Assembly: GCA_903929755.1 (NCBI GenBank)
Contig: CAIYVZ010000083.1
Location: 1-39,592, forward strand
Origin: an uncultured Acidobacteriia bacterium
GTDB taxonomy: Bacteria; Acidobacteriota; Terriglobia; Bryobacterales; Bryobacteraceae
Direction: 5' to 3'
DNA length: 39,592 bases
Part shown: in pieces, positions 15,734 to 22,684 of the stretch
Position numbering within the stretch: the stretch's first letter is position 1
Layout: each line of letters starts with the position of its first letter
Notes under the pieces: generated by a model
Databases searched by the model: none
Told to the model about the DNA's origin: nothing
The model's input: the letters and a program-made list of their open reading frames with translations, nothing else
Position numbers and translations under genes: made by a program

Positions 15734-16717
15734 ATGATGCATTTGATGGAGCTTTCGGCAGAGAACGCCAGTGGCTGGCTGGCTCGCCACGGCCTTAATG
15801 GTGAGGGGGGGCGCTTCACCAGTCTTGGTGGAGGAGTGTCGAATCACGTCATTTTGGCCGAATTGCCTGGCCGCAGGCTTGTGATCAAGCAATCCCTTGC
15901 CCGGTTGCGAGTACATGAAGAGTGGTTGGCGGAACGCGACCGCATTTTTCGCGAGGCCGCTGCGATGCGATGGCTCGGCTCGCGCATGGAGGGCGGGCGG
16001 GTACCTGAAGTCCTGATTGACGATCGCGAAAACTATACGATAGCCATGGAAGCCGCGCCTGAAGCTGCGGTTATGTGGAAGACGCGCCTTTTTGAGGGCC
16101 TTCTGGAGCCAGCAGCGGCGCGCGCTGCGGGCACGCTGCTCGGGTCCATGGTGGCGGTGAGTCACGGGAGTAGCGAAGCGGAAGCGCTGTTCGGTGACCA
16201 GACAGTTTTCTGCCAGCTGCGAATCGATCCCTACTACAGGACGACGGCGTCACGCCACCCGGCACATGCGGCGTATTTTGCCGAACTGATGGCCGAGTCA
16301 GCCTCGCGGCGGTTCAGTCTGACCCATGGCGACTGGAGTCCGAAAAATCTGCTCACCGATGGCCAGGAGATGTGGGTGATCGATTGGGAAGTGATCCATT
16401 ATGGCGACCCGTCGTTTGATGTCGGCTTCCTGGTGAATCACCTTTATCTGAAGAGCCTGGTAATGCCGGAGCGCCGTGCAGAGTTGCGTGGCCTCGCGGC
16501 TATCTTTCTGGCTGCGTTCGAGGCCAGCCGCCCTCCCGCCGCAGCCTGGGTGGCGGAAGCCGCGGCGGGACATCTGCCGGCCTTGCTGCTGGCTCGCGTG
16601 GATGGTAAATCGCCCGCCGAGTACCTGGACGACGCGGGGAAAGCGGAAGCCAGACGCGTGGCGCTGCGTTCCATAGAACGGCGCTTGCGGCATCCTTTGG
16701 AAATCTTTGAACTATGA
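15734..16717 (+). CDS. APH-fold small-molecule kinase
   Basis: 327 residues with the aminoglycoside phosphotransferase/choline kinase/methylthioribose kinase fold. Visible elements are a Gly-rich N-lobe loop (SLGGGVSNHV, ~29-38), VIKQSLA with the ATP-binding Lys (~52), the catalytic loop LTHGDWSPKNLL (~196-207) with its Asp and Asn, and the metal-binding VIDWEVIHYGDPSFDVGF. The HGDWSPKN form is reminiscent of methylthioribose kinase, but the protein is shorter than that family (~400), so the substrate is open. The stop overlaps the next gene's start as ATGA (16714-16717): translation of the enolase paralogue is coupled, suggesting consecutive steps. It may phosphorylate a hydroxy-acid-type substrate, which is inference. 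Confidence 0.8.
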   Translation: MMHLMELSAENASGWLARHGLNGEGGRFTSLGGGVSNHVILAELPGRRLVIKQSLARLRVHEEWLAERDRIFREAAAMRWLGSRMEGGRVPEVLIDDRENYTIAMEAAPEAAVMWKTRLFEGLLEPAAARAAGTLLGSMVAVSHGSSEAEALFGDQTVFCQLRIDPYYRTTASRHPAHAAYFAELMAESASRRFSLTHGDWSPKNLLTDGQEMWVIDWEVIHYGDPSFDVGFLVNHLYLKSLVMPERRAELRGLAAIFLAAFEASRPPAAAWVAEAAAGHLPALLLARVDGKSPAEYLDDAGKAEARRVALRSIERRLRHPLEIFEL

Positions 16718-17949
16718 AAATTCAACAAGTGCGCGCCCTGGAGATTCTTGATTCGCGTGGCACCCCCACCGTTCAGGCCGAAGTCCGTTTGAGCGATGGC
16801 ACCTGTGCGACCGCTCAGGCCCCGTCGGGAGCTTCCACCGGGCGGCATGAGGCGGTGGAACTGCGCGACGGCGACCCGGAACGCCACGCAGGCAAAGGCG
16901 TCCTGCAGGCTGTCCGCAATATCGAAGCCGAACTGGGCCCCGCAGTCCTGGGTCTGAACCCGGAGGATCAGGCCGGGGTGGACGCCAGGCTCATGGACAC
17001 CGATGGCAGTCCCAACAAGAGCTGTTTAGGCGCCAACGCCATTCTGGCTGTCTCGTGCGCGGTTGCGCGGGCTGCCGCGAAGGCCTTGAAAATTCCGCTC
17101 TGGCGGCATCTGGCAGGCTCGCGCAAGGCCAGCCTGCCGGTACCGATGGTGAATATCATTTCCGGAGGTCTTCACGCGGGCCGCAACCTGGAGTTTCAGG
17201 ATTTTCTGGTTCGGCCAAAGGGGTACCCGGATCTTGCGTCGGCGCTTGAAGCCGTCGTCGCGGTTCATCGGACCACGGGGCGGTTGCTGGCCGCGCAGGG
17301 ATGCGTTCTGACCGGTGTTGCCGACGAAGGGGGTTGGGGGCCCCGCTTACAAAGTAACGAGCAGGCGATTCAGGTTCTGCACGAAGCGATCTGCCAGACC
17401 AGGGCCTCCATGGATATCGTGCTGGACGTTGCTTCCAGCCATTTTTTTGAAGGAGGAACCTATCGGCTGGAGGGCGGGGAACTGACTGCTGCCGGTATGT
17501 GCGACCTGCTGGAACCCTGGGTGGCGAAGTATGGCGTGCGTTCCATTGAGGATCCCCTTGCCGAAGATGACTGGGACGGCTGGCGGCTGATGACAAAGCG
17601 CCTCGGCAAGCAGGTCCGCCTGGTCGGCGACGATCTGTTCGTTACCAACCTGGCTCGCCTCGAAAGGGGAATTCACGAAGGCGCTGCGAACGCGGTTCTG
17701 GTGAAGATGAACCAGATCGGCACGCTAACCGAAACTTTTGGAGTCATCGACCGGGCGCGTGAAGCAGGCTTCGGAGCGGTCATTTCCGCCCGCTCGGGAG
17801 AAACGGAAGACTCGTTTCTGGCCGACCTCGCCGTGGCCTCGGGAGCGGGTGAAATCAAGATCGGGTCTGTTACACGGTCAGAACGTCTGGCGAAGTACAA
17901 CCGGTTGCTGGAGATTGAGAAGTGGGAATTTCCTACTTCAGAAGATTGA
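16714..17949 (+). CDS. Enolase paralogue with altered active site
   Basis: 411 residues, slightly shorter than canonical enolase (~430), which converts 2-phosphoglycerate to phosphoenolpyruvate. Conserved: the mobile loop PSGASTGRHEAVELRDGD (37-54), His154, Glu205 (ADEGGWGP), metal ligands Asp238 (LDVASS), Glu279 (SIEDPLAEDDW) and Asp306 (VGDDLF), the base Lys331 (VKMNQIGTLTET) and Lys382 (EIKIGS). Altered relative to yeast numbering: Glu168 is Asp163 (FQDFL) and His373 is Ala359 (ISARSGETED). These positions line the substrate pocket, so activity on a different 2-phospho-acid is plausible, though a weak ordinary enolase is possible. It is translationally coupled to an APH-fold kinase, and overlaps the convergent SET gene by 17 bases. 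Confidence 0.85.
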   Translation: MKIQQVRALEILDSRGTPTVQAEVRLSDGTCATAQAPSGASTGRHEAVELRDGDPERHAGKGVLQAVRNIEAELGPAVLGLNPEDQAGVDARLMDTDGSPNKSCLGANAILAVSCAVARAAAKALKIPLWRHLAGSRKASLPVPMVNIISGGLHAGRNLEFQDFLVRPKGYPDLASALEAVVAVHRTTGRLLAAQGCVLTGVADEGGWGPRLQSNEQAIQVLHEAICQTRASMDIVLDVASSHFFEGGTYRLEGGELTAAGMCDLLEPWVAKYGVRSIEDPLAEDDWDGWRLMTKRLGKQVRLVGDDLFVTNLARLERGIHEGAANAVLVKMNQIGTLTETFGVIDRAREAGFGAVISARSGETEDSFLADLAVASGAGEIKIGSVTRSERLAKYNRLLEIEKWEFPTSED

Positions 17950-18451
17950 TGGTCCCGCGACAGGTGGCCGCGCCGCAAGCACAAGGGATCCGTTCCACAT
18001 CCTTCGCAAAGTGATAATCCACTGTCAGCTCCTCGCCCTTCTTAATGAGCCGATTGCTGATGTACAAAATGTGCCCTGAGCGGATCTCGGTCACAATATT
18101 CGGAGCACAGCAGTGGTTGATAAACTCAGCTCCGCTGCCGCCCACCGAGCCATCCAGGGTCCAGTATTTGTCCAGGGTAAAGAGATAGATGAGCCCCGGG
18201 TTGGCATCAGCCCGGCGTCGGGTCTCCCGGCGGGAGATTCTCTCACCTGCGTACTCGATCACCTTGCGCCGGCGGGGGATGTCCTCGCCAGCATAAATAC
18301 CCCACCGGTGGATAACGGACGGGCGGATATCCAGCTGAAAACAGGCGTACTCGGGGTTGATCTTTGGGGCAGTTGCGTCCGGCTCGGTATTCGGGGCGAC
18401 TTTCGGGGGAGAACTGACTACGGATTTTGGACGCTTGGGCACTTTCCGCAA
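17933..18451 (-). CDS. SET-domain protein with post-SET cysteines
   Basis: 172 residues. After a basic, Pro-rich N-terminal tail (1-30) comes a compact SET domain, the S-adenosylmethionine-dependent lysine methyltransferase fold: RWGIYAGEDIPR (49-60), FINHCCAPN (110-118, canonical FINHSCxPN pseudoknot), GEELTVDY (139-146) with the catalytic Tyr. A post-SET-like CACGAATC follows (Cys157, 159, 164), with the FINHC Cys probably completing a zinc site. Bacterial SET proteins methylate proteins such as ribosomal or chromatin-like targets; the target here is unknown. Its 3' end overlaps the convergent enolase paralogue by 17 bases. Confidence 0.87.
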   Translation of the reverse strand: MRKVPKRPKSVVSSPPKVAPNTEPDATAPKINPEYACFQLDIRPSVIHRWGIYAGEDIPRRRKVIEYAGERISRRETRRRADANPGLIYLFTLDKYWTLDGSVGGSGAEFINHCCAPNIVTEIRSGHILYISNRLIKKGEELTVDYHFAKDVERIPCACGAATCRGTINLLK

Positions 18452-18485
18452 TTGTAGCGTTAGCGGCTGAAGCCAGGCTTTGTAT

Positions 18486-18501
18486 GTTAATGCAAATTAA
18501 C
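18486..18501. promoter_or_regulatory. Inverted repeat between divergent genes, candidate operator
   Basis: GTTAAT and ATTAAC form a perfect 6-bp inverted repeat around GCAA in the ~95-bp gap between the SET gene (left) and the cytochrome gene (right). Position between divergent starts and the AT-rich setting suit a regulator site; no regulator can be named. Confidence 0.35.
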
Positions 18502-18547
18502 GAGGGTGGGTCTTTCAACACAGCCGGGAACGCGATATGCTATGCCC

Positions 18548-18931
18548 ATGCGTCGAGTTTCTATTCTATTTTCAGTTTTCGCTCTTTGCGCCGTCGGCCT
18601 TGTGGCCCAGAACGCGGACCTTGCTCAGTATCAGACCTGGATGAAGGCCGGTGCCGCCGCTAACGGCGCCCTCCGTGCCGCCGTCACTGCGAAGGACGCA
18701 GCGGCGATTAAAGAAAATTCAGTCAAGGCAGCCGATGCCTTCGATGCCATCGCCAAGTATTGGGCTGACAAGGGTAAGGCTGATGCCCAGAAGTTCTCCG
18801 AAGATGCCCGCGATGCTGCCAAGGCCGTTGCTTCGGCTGACGAAGCTGGCCAGACTGCCGCTCTCGGCAAACTCGCCGGCACCTGCCGCGGTTGCCACAC
18901 CCCCTATCGCAACGGCAGCGACTTCAAATAA
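18548..18931 (+). CDS. Exported cytochrome c (class II/c'-like), C-terminal haem
   Basis: 127 residues from the ATG at 18548 (18542 is an alternative). A signal peptide (RRVSILFSVFALCAVGLVAQ) directs export to the periplasm, where haem c is attached. The single CxxCH motif, CRGCHTPYR, lies at the extreme C-terminus, as in cytochrome c' and c556 four-helix proteins; the preceding region is Ala/Lys-rich helix (AAAIKENSVKAADAFDAIAK). It would act as a small electron carrier or gas-binding protein. It is followed by a strong terminator, so it is a single-gene unit. Confidence 0.85.
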   Translation: MRRVSILFSVFALCAVGLVAQNADLAQYQTWMKAGAAANGALRAAVTAKDAAAIKENSVKAADAFDAIAKYWADKGKADAQKFSEDARDAAKAVASADEAGQTAALGKLAGTCRGCHTPYRNGSDFK

Positions 18932-18975
18932 ATCTCTCCTGATTCCGCTCAACAGAGGGTGGATTCGTTTTTTCA

Positions 18976-19022
18976 AAGCCGGGCATACAGCCGTTTGCGC
19001 TGTACGCCCGGCTTCTGTTTTT
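18976..19022 (+). terminator. Strong Rho-independent terminator of the cytochrome gene
   Basis: A 16-position stem (18976-18991 with 18999-19014, one A-C mismatch; it begins AAGCCGGGC) closes a 7-base loop and is followed by CTGTTTTT. It lies 45 bases after the cytochrome stop codon. Confidence 0.9.
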
Positions 19023-19095
19023 GGTTTCACTCCGCTCGTCCGATTTGTCCCAGGGACGGTCCGGACTGGACTTTCCTTTCCTCTTTTCCCTCCCG

Positions 19096-19124
19096 TTGAC
19101 AACTCGCGGGAGCAGGCGTAAGTT
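19096..19124 (+). promoter_or_regulatory. Sigma-70-type promoter upstream of the rpmE leader
   Basis: TTGACA (19096-19101) is a perfect -35 box, with an exact 17-bp spacer to TAAGTT (19119-19124), which keeps the TA and final T of a -10 box. Transcription would start near 19131. It is the clearest promoter in the window and drives the structured leader before rpmE. Confidence 0.6.
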
Positions 19125-19155
19125 GTAGTTATCACTGACGTAGGTATCACTGAAG

Positions 19156-19167
19156 AAGGAGGTGGTC
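19156..19167 (+). promoter_or_regulatory. Near-perfect Shine-Dalgarno of the leader mini-ORF
   Basis: AAGGAGGTGGTC differs by one base from the full complement of the 16S rRNA 3' end (AAGGAGGTGATC). The ATG follows at 19175. Such extended pairing is exceptional and could serve ribosome recruitment or a regulatory pairing. Confidence 0.65.
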
Positions 19168-19174
19168 CAAAAGA

Positions 19175-19216
19175 ATGAATCCTGGAAGTAGACCGTACGA
19201 GGTGGCCGACTACTGA
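19175..19216 (+). CDS. 13-codon mini-ORF in the rpmE leader
   Basis: ATG to TGA encodes MNPGSRPYEVADY. It is preceded by an almost full-length Shine-Dalgarno. The stop codon lies within a hairpin (19204-19223). If the reading frame shifts +1 at the TGA, it stays open for 35 more codons to a TGA at 19320-19322, just before the terminator-like stem, giving residues such as FPSFWRTRKFLWTGHF. So this is either a leader peptide, a 48-residue protein made by +1 frameshifting, or a small gene with an indel. No family is recognised. Confidence 0.4.
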   Translation: MNPGSRPYEVADY

Positions 19217-19331
19217 GTCGGTCGTTCTAAAAGCTGACGCGTTTCCGTCTTTTTGGCGGACTCGAAAGTTCCTGTGGACCGGTCACTTCGTGCGCAACGT
19301 AAGTAGCTGTCTCAGGCAGTGAGAAGTAAAA

Positions 19332-19380
19332 ACAAAGCCCTCGGACGCCACTATCGGCGTTTCCGGGGGCTTTGTGTGTT
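19332..19380 (+). terminator. Terminator-like hairpin just before rpmE
   Basis: ACAAAGCCCTCGG (19332-19344) pairs with 19363-19375 and, across a TT bulge, ACGCC pairs with GGCGT around a 6-base loop. It is very stable but followed only by GTGTT, a weak T tract. Since rpmE starts 28 bases later with no room for a promoter, the hairpin must be read through, making it a candidate attenuator. Confidence 0.6.
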
Positions 19381-19403
19381 AAGATAGAGTTTCTGAGGAC
19401 CTA

Positions 19404-19646
19404 ATGAAAGCTGGAATTCACCCCGCATACAACGAGGTAAACGTGATTTGTGCTTGCACAAACGTGTTTAAGACTCGTTCCACCCACAAAGGCGACATCC
19501 GTGTCGAAATTTGCTCAAACTGCCATCCCTTCTTTACCGGGAAGCAGAAGCTGATTGATACCGCTGGCCGCGTCGATCGGTTTGAGAAGAAATATGCCAG
19601 CCAGCGCGCTGAGAAAGCTACGCGACTCGCTGGCGTCAGCAACTAA
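19404..19646 (+). CDS. rpmE: 50S ribosomal protein L31
   Basis: 80 residues, full length. L31 bridges the large and small ribosomal subunits. The start [20 protein letters not shown] and the zinc-binding [14 protein letters not shown] block identify the C+ (zinc-containing) form, with Cys pairs intact, followed by [15 protein letters not shown] at 19394-19397 is the ribosome binding site. The gene is preceded by a structured leader with a terminator-like hairpin and followed by its own strong terminator, so it is probably regulated by transcript attenuation or L31 feedback. Confidence 0.97.
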   Translation: MKAGIHPAYNEVNVICACTNVFKTRSTHKGDIRVEICSNCHPFFTGKQKLIDTAGRVDRFEKKYASQRAEKATRLAGVSN

Positions 19647-19651
19647 CTTTT

Positions 19652-19669
19652 TGGTCAGCCTGGCCTGAC
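19652..19669. repeat. Short inverted repeat after rpmE
   Basis: GGTCAG and CTGACC form a 6-bp stem around CCTGGC, six bases after the rpmE stop. It lacks a T tract; it may add to 3'-end stability before the terminator at 19702. Confidence 0.3.
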
Positions 19670-19701
19670 CACCAGAGCTTCACAAAGTAATAACGTTCTA
19701 C

Positions 19702-19767
19702 CTGTCCCGTGAAGTCATCGGTCGCGACGAAAGTCGCCTCGTTGATTTCACGGGCAGTTTTATTTTT
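19702..19767 (+). terminator. Rho-independent terminator of rpmE
   Basis: An outer stem (CTG plus CCCGTGAAGTCA pairing with TGATTTCACGGG plus CAG, one bulged T) carries an inner perfect hairpin GCGAC-GAAA-GTCGC, and is followed by TTTTATTTTT. A textbook terminator structure. Confidence 0.9.
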
Positions 19768-19840
19768 GCCCCTGTGCGGCTGCCGTGAACGGGCTCGGCG
19801 GGGTCCCGGGTTATTGAGCGCTATATTGAGAGTTCCCTCT

Positions 19841-20935
19841 ATGCCATTTGCCACCATTCCGGAAGCTATTGAAGAGACGCGCGCGGGGCGAATGCTGGTC
19901 GTTGTGGACGACGAGGACCGCGAGAATGAAGGTGACCTGACCCTTGCCGCCGAATGCGTTACGCCGGAAAGCATTAACTTTATGGCCACGCACGGGCGCG
20001 GCCTGATCTGCCTTACGCTGACGGCCGACCGGTGCGATGAACTTCGGTTGCCGCTGATGTCGCCGCAGAATACGTCCGTGTTTGGTACGGCGTTTTGTGA
20101 GGCCATTGATGCCGTTGAAGGTGTCACCACCGGGATTTCCGCTGCCGACAGAACCCGAACAATCCTTGCGGCGATTCATCCCGACACCCGGCCTTCTGAT
20201 CTTGCCCGCCCGGGGCATATGTTCCCCTTGCGTGCGAGGGAAGGTGGCGTGCTGGTTCGCGCGGGCCAAACGGAAGCGTCTGTGGATCTGTCGCGGCTGG
20301 CCGGTCTTCATCCCTCAGGCGTGATCTGCGAGATCATGAATGACGACGGCACCATGGCTCGGGTGCCTCAGTTGCATGAGTTCTGCGCCCGCCACGGCCT
20401 GAAAATGATCTCGGTGGCCGATCTGATCCGCTACCGCCTGAGCAACGAACATTGCGTACACCGCCGTGGCGAAGGCACTATCCAGACCGAGTACGGCGAA
20501 TTTCGCACCATTTTATACACCAGCGACTTGAGCCCGTATTCCCACATGGCTCTGGTGCGGGGGAATATTTCGGGCCACAAGAATGTTCTGGTCCGAATGC
20601 ACTCGCATTGCGCTTATGGGAATCTGTTCGGCTCCTCAACCTGTGAGTGCCGGAATTTGGTGAACGGGGCACTGGCTCGGATCGCCGAGGCAGGTGCCGG
20701 AGCTCTGGTGTATTTACACGCCTCCGGCCCTGGGCTGCATACCCGTGACGGGAAGATCGTCCAGCATGACCGCAATGTGGCGCAGCCTCCCCTGCAGCAC
20801 GAAGTCGGGCTCGGGGCGCAGATTCTTTCCGACCTGGGGCTCCACACCATCCGCCTGCTGACGAACAATCCCCGCCGCATTGTTGCGCTCGAAGGCTTTG
20901 GGATTGAAATCGTCGAAAAAGTGCCGATCGGTTAG
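19841..20935 (+). CDS. ribB: 3,4-Dihydroxy-2-butanone-4-phosphate synthase fused to degenerate GTP cyclohydrolase II (RibBX-like)
   Basis: 364 residues from the ATG at 19841. The N-terminal half (1-200) is an intact RibB, making the four-carbon riboflavin precursor from ribulose 5-phosphate: DDEDRENEGDL (23-33), THGRGLIC, GISAADRTRTI, LARPGHMFPLRA. The C-terminal half resembles RibA and keeps three zinc cysteines (257, 268, 270) and RLLTNNPRRIVALEGFGI, but HSEC is HSHC and the ~25-residue block holding Tyr105, Asp126 and Arg128 of E. coli RibA is missing, replaced by HTRDGKIVQHDRNVAQ. GTP cyclohydrolase activity is therefore unlikely. No FMN riboswitch is visible upstream. Its 3' end overlaps the convergent mtaD-like gene by four bases. 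Confidence 0.88.
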   Translation: MPFATIPEAIEETRAGRMLVVVDDEDRENEGDLTLAAECVTPESINFMATHGRGLICLTLTADRCDELRLPLMSPQNTSVFGTAFCEAIDAVEGVTTGISAADRTRTILAAIHPDTRPSDLARPGHMFPLRAREGGVLVRAGQTEASVDLSRLAGLHPSGVICEIMNDDGTMARVPQLHEFCARHGLKMISVADLIRYRLSNEHCVHRRGEGTIQTEYGEFRTILYTSDLSPYSHMALVRGNISGHKNVLVRMHSHCAYGNLFGSSTCECRNLVNGALARIAEAGAGALVYLHASGPGLHTRDGKIVQHDRNVAQPPLQHEVGLGAQILSDLGLHTIRLLTNNPRRIVALEGFGIEIVEKVPIG

Positions 20936-22317
20936 TGTTTTTGCTTCACTGACTGGGCGACCGAGAGGCCGTATTCGCGAGCTTTCGCGAGGATGGCCGC
21001 CTGATCCAGCGTCACTGCGCGGTGGTCGCGGACCACTTCTCTGCCGTTCACCACCACATCCAGGACGTTAGAACCTTTCAGCGCGTAGACGATCTGCGAG
21101 TAAGGGTCAAAGAGCGGGACTGCGTTGGCGACGTCGAGGTTGATGACGATCAGGTCGGCGCGTTTGCCGGTTTCGAGGGAGCCGATTTCTTTGTCGAGGC
21201 CCAGCGCTCTGGCTCCACCGAGGGTGGCCATTTCAAACGCCTGTTTCGCCGGTAAGGCCTCGGGATCGCTGCGGATCAGCTTCTGGAGCTTGGCGGCCAG
21301 ATCGGCCTCTTCCAGCATGTCGAAGTCGTTGTTGCTGCCCGCCGGGCCATCCGATCCGAGGCCCACGTTGATGCCGCGCTTCAGCATATCGACAACTGGC
21401 GCGGCTCCACTGGCGAGCTTCATATTGCTGGATGGGCAGTGGGCGACACCGGTATTGGTGGTCTTGAGGATCGCCTGATCGGCGGCATCTACCCAGACGC
21501 AATGGGCGGCCAGGGTTCGGCCGTTGAGCAGGCCCAGCGCATGCAGGGTCTGCGTAGGGCTTTGCCTGCGCTTCGCCTGGTTGTCATCGTTCTCTTTCTT
21601 CGTCTCCGAAAGGTGGATGAGCAGTGGCGCATTGTACTTATTGGCCAGAGCGCGGGCGGCCTTCAGCGTTTCGTCCGAGTTGGTATAGAGCGCATGGGGT
21701 GCGATGGCCGGCACTACCAGCGCGTCGCCTTTGAAGCGTTCCAGGAACTTCTCGGCGGCCTGCAGGGCGGCTGCGGGAGTCTTCGCGTCGGCTACCGGGA
21801 ACCCAATAATGGTTTCGCCCAGCACGCCACGGATACCAGCCTCTTTTGCCACTTCGGCGACAACATCCTCGAAGTAGTACATGTCGGTGAAGGTTGTGGT
21901 GCCGGACAGCAGCATCTCCAGCGCGGCGAGGCGGGTGCCCCAGCGGACAAACTCCGGCGTCACGTTCTTCGCTTCGGCCGGGAAGATGAAGTTATTCAGC
22001 CAGTCCTGCAGCTTCCTGTCATCGGCAAGGCCGCGGAAGAGCGACATGGCGGCGTGGGTGTGGGTGTTCACCAGCCCCGGTGTGATGAGGCCGTTGGGAC
22101 GGTCGATGCGGCGCTTCGGTTGCCAGTCGCGGTCGACAGCCGCTTTGGTACCGACGGCGACGATACGGCTGTCGCGCACGGCGACAGCGCCATTCTCAAT
22201 CACCTGGTGGCGCCCGTCCATGGTGACGACGTAGCGGGCACTGAGGATCAGATCGCACGGGGCGGCGGCCAGAGTGGTAGTGAGCATGAGGAAAACGCTA
22301 AAGGAACGAAGCATCAA
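20932..22317 (-). CDS. Exported MtaD/TRZ-ATZ-type amidohydrolase (adenosine-type deaminase)
   Basis: 461 residues. Cyclic amidohydrolases of this group deaminate 5'-methylthioadenosine, S-adenosylhomocysteine or adenosine-like compounds. Metal ligands: NTHTH (His86, His88), LIHLSE, LAAHCVWV and GLGSDG followed by PAGSNNDFD. The front and rear beta-sandwich strands (LILSARYVVTMD, GSLETGKRADLIVINLD) are typical. Unusual for the family is a Sec signal (SFSVFLMLTTTLAAAPC; a lipobox-like AAPC is possible), predicting periplasmic location. It is the last gene of the nucleoside cluster, overlapping the cytidine deaminase by 20 bases, so it probably deaminates nucleosides outside the membrane. Substrate is inferred. 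Confidence 0.85.
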   Translation of the reverse strand: MMLRSFSVFLMLTTTLAAAPCDLILSARYVVTMDGRHQVIENGAVAVRDSRIVAVGTKAAVDRDWQPKRRIDRPNGLITPGLVNTHTHAAMSLFRGLADDRKLQDWLNNFIFPAEAKNVTPEFVRWGTRLAALEMLLSGTTTFTDMYYFEDVVAEVAKEAGIRGVLGETIIGFPVADAKTPAAALQAAEKFLERFKGDALVVPAIAPHALYTNSDETLKAARALANKYNAPLLIHLSETKKENDDNQAKRRQSPTQTLHALGLLNGRTLAAHCVWVDAADQAILKTTNTGVAHCPSSNMKLASGAAPVVDMLKRGINVGLGSDGPAGSNNDFDMLEEADLAAKLQKLIRSDPEALPAKQAFEMATLGGARALGLDKEIGSLETGKRADLIVINLDVANAVPLFDPYSQIVYALKGSNVLDVVVNGREVVRDHRAVTLDQAAILAKAREYGLSVAQSVKQKH

Positions 22318-22684
22318 AAGCCCTTGGAAAGAGAGTGGCGAGGCGCAGGGTTTCCGTCTGGGCCTGCAGGTTGACGAGAGTGATCTCGATATCGCCAGCG
22401 AATTCCCACAGAATCTGGCGGCAGGCTCCGCAGGGAGGCGTCAACGTGTCGGTATCGGCTGCGATGGCGATGCGGGTGAAGCGTCGGTGGCCCTCAGACA
22501 TCGCCTTAAAAATCGCGATACGTTCGGCGCAGACGGTCAGGCCGTAGGTAGCATTCTCAATGTTGCAGCCGGTGTGGATATTGCCCGCTTCATCCTCAAT
22601 GGCCGCGCCCACCAGGAACTTCGAGTAGGGGGCGTGCGCGTGCAGGCGGGCACGAAGGGCGGCTTCTGTCAGAGCTTGCGGCAT
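22298..22684 (-). CDS. cdd: Cytidine deaminase
   Basis: 128 residues, the size of the small tetrameric cytidine deaminase. It converts cytidine and deoxycytidine to uridine and deoxyuridine. The zinc site is complete: TVCAERIAIFKA (Cys-Ala-Glu with the proton-shuttling Glu) and PPCGACRQ with two more Cys. Substrate motif GCNIENATYG is present, as is YSKFLVGAA near the start. It overlaps purine nucleoside phosphorylase by 16 bases and the mtaD-like gene by 20, indicating coupled translation in the nucleoside operon. Its product feeds the pyrimidine nucleoside phosphorylase. Confidence 0.96.
   Translation of the reverse strand: MPQALTEAALRARLHAHAPYSKFLVGAAIEDEAGNIHTGCNIENATYGLTVCAERIAIFKAMSEGHRRFTRIAIAADTDTLTPPCGACRQILWEFAGDIEITLVNLQAQTETLRLATLFPRAFDASFL

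Larger units (their letters stand above)
19131..19380 (+). ncRNA. Structured leader or small RNA upstream of rpmE
   Basis: From the predicted start near 19131 to the hairpin ending at 19375 lies ~245 bases of non-ribosomal structured RNA. Parts seen: a 9-bp direct repeat TATCACTGA (19130-19138 and 19145-19153); a 12-base near-perfect anti-SD complement; a 13-codon ORF; an 8-bp hairpin 19204-19223 that contains the ORF's stop; a small hairpin 19307-19319; and a terminator-like stem at 19332-19375. L31 genes in several phyla carry cis-regulatory leaders (L31 leader RNA families), so an autoregulatory leader is likely; a free-standing RNA is an alternative because the final hairpin may terminate transcription. 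Confidence 0.5.

Noticed and set aside
19640-19840. Possible FMN riboswitch before the ribB gene
   Set aside because: The conserved RFN-element blocks were looked for and not found; the structure present is the rpmE terminator with a GAAA-capped hairpin.
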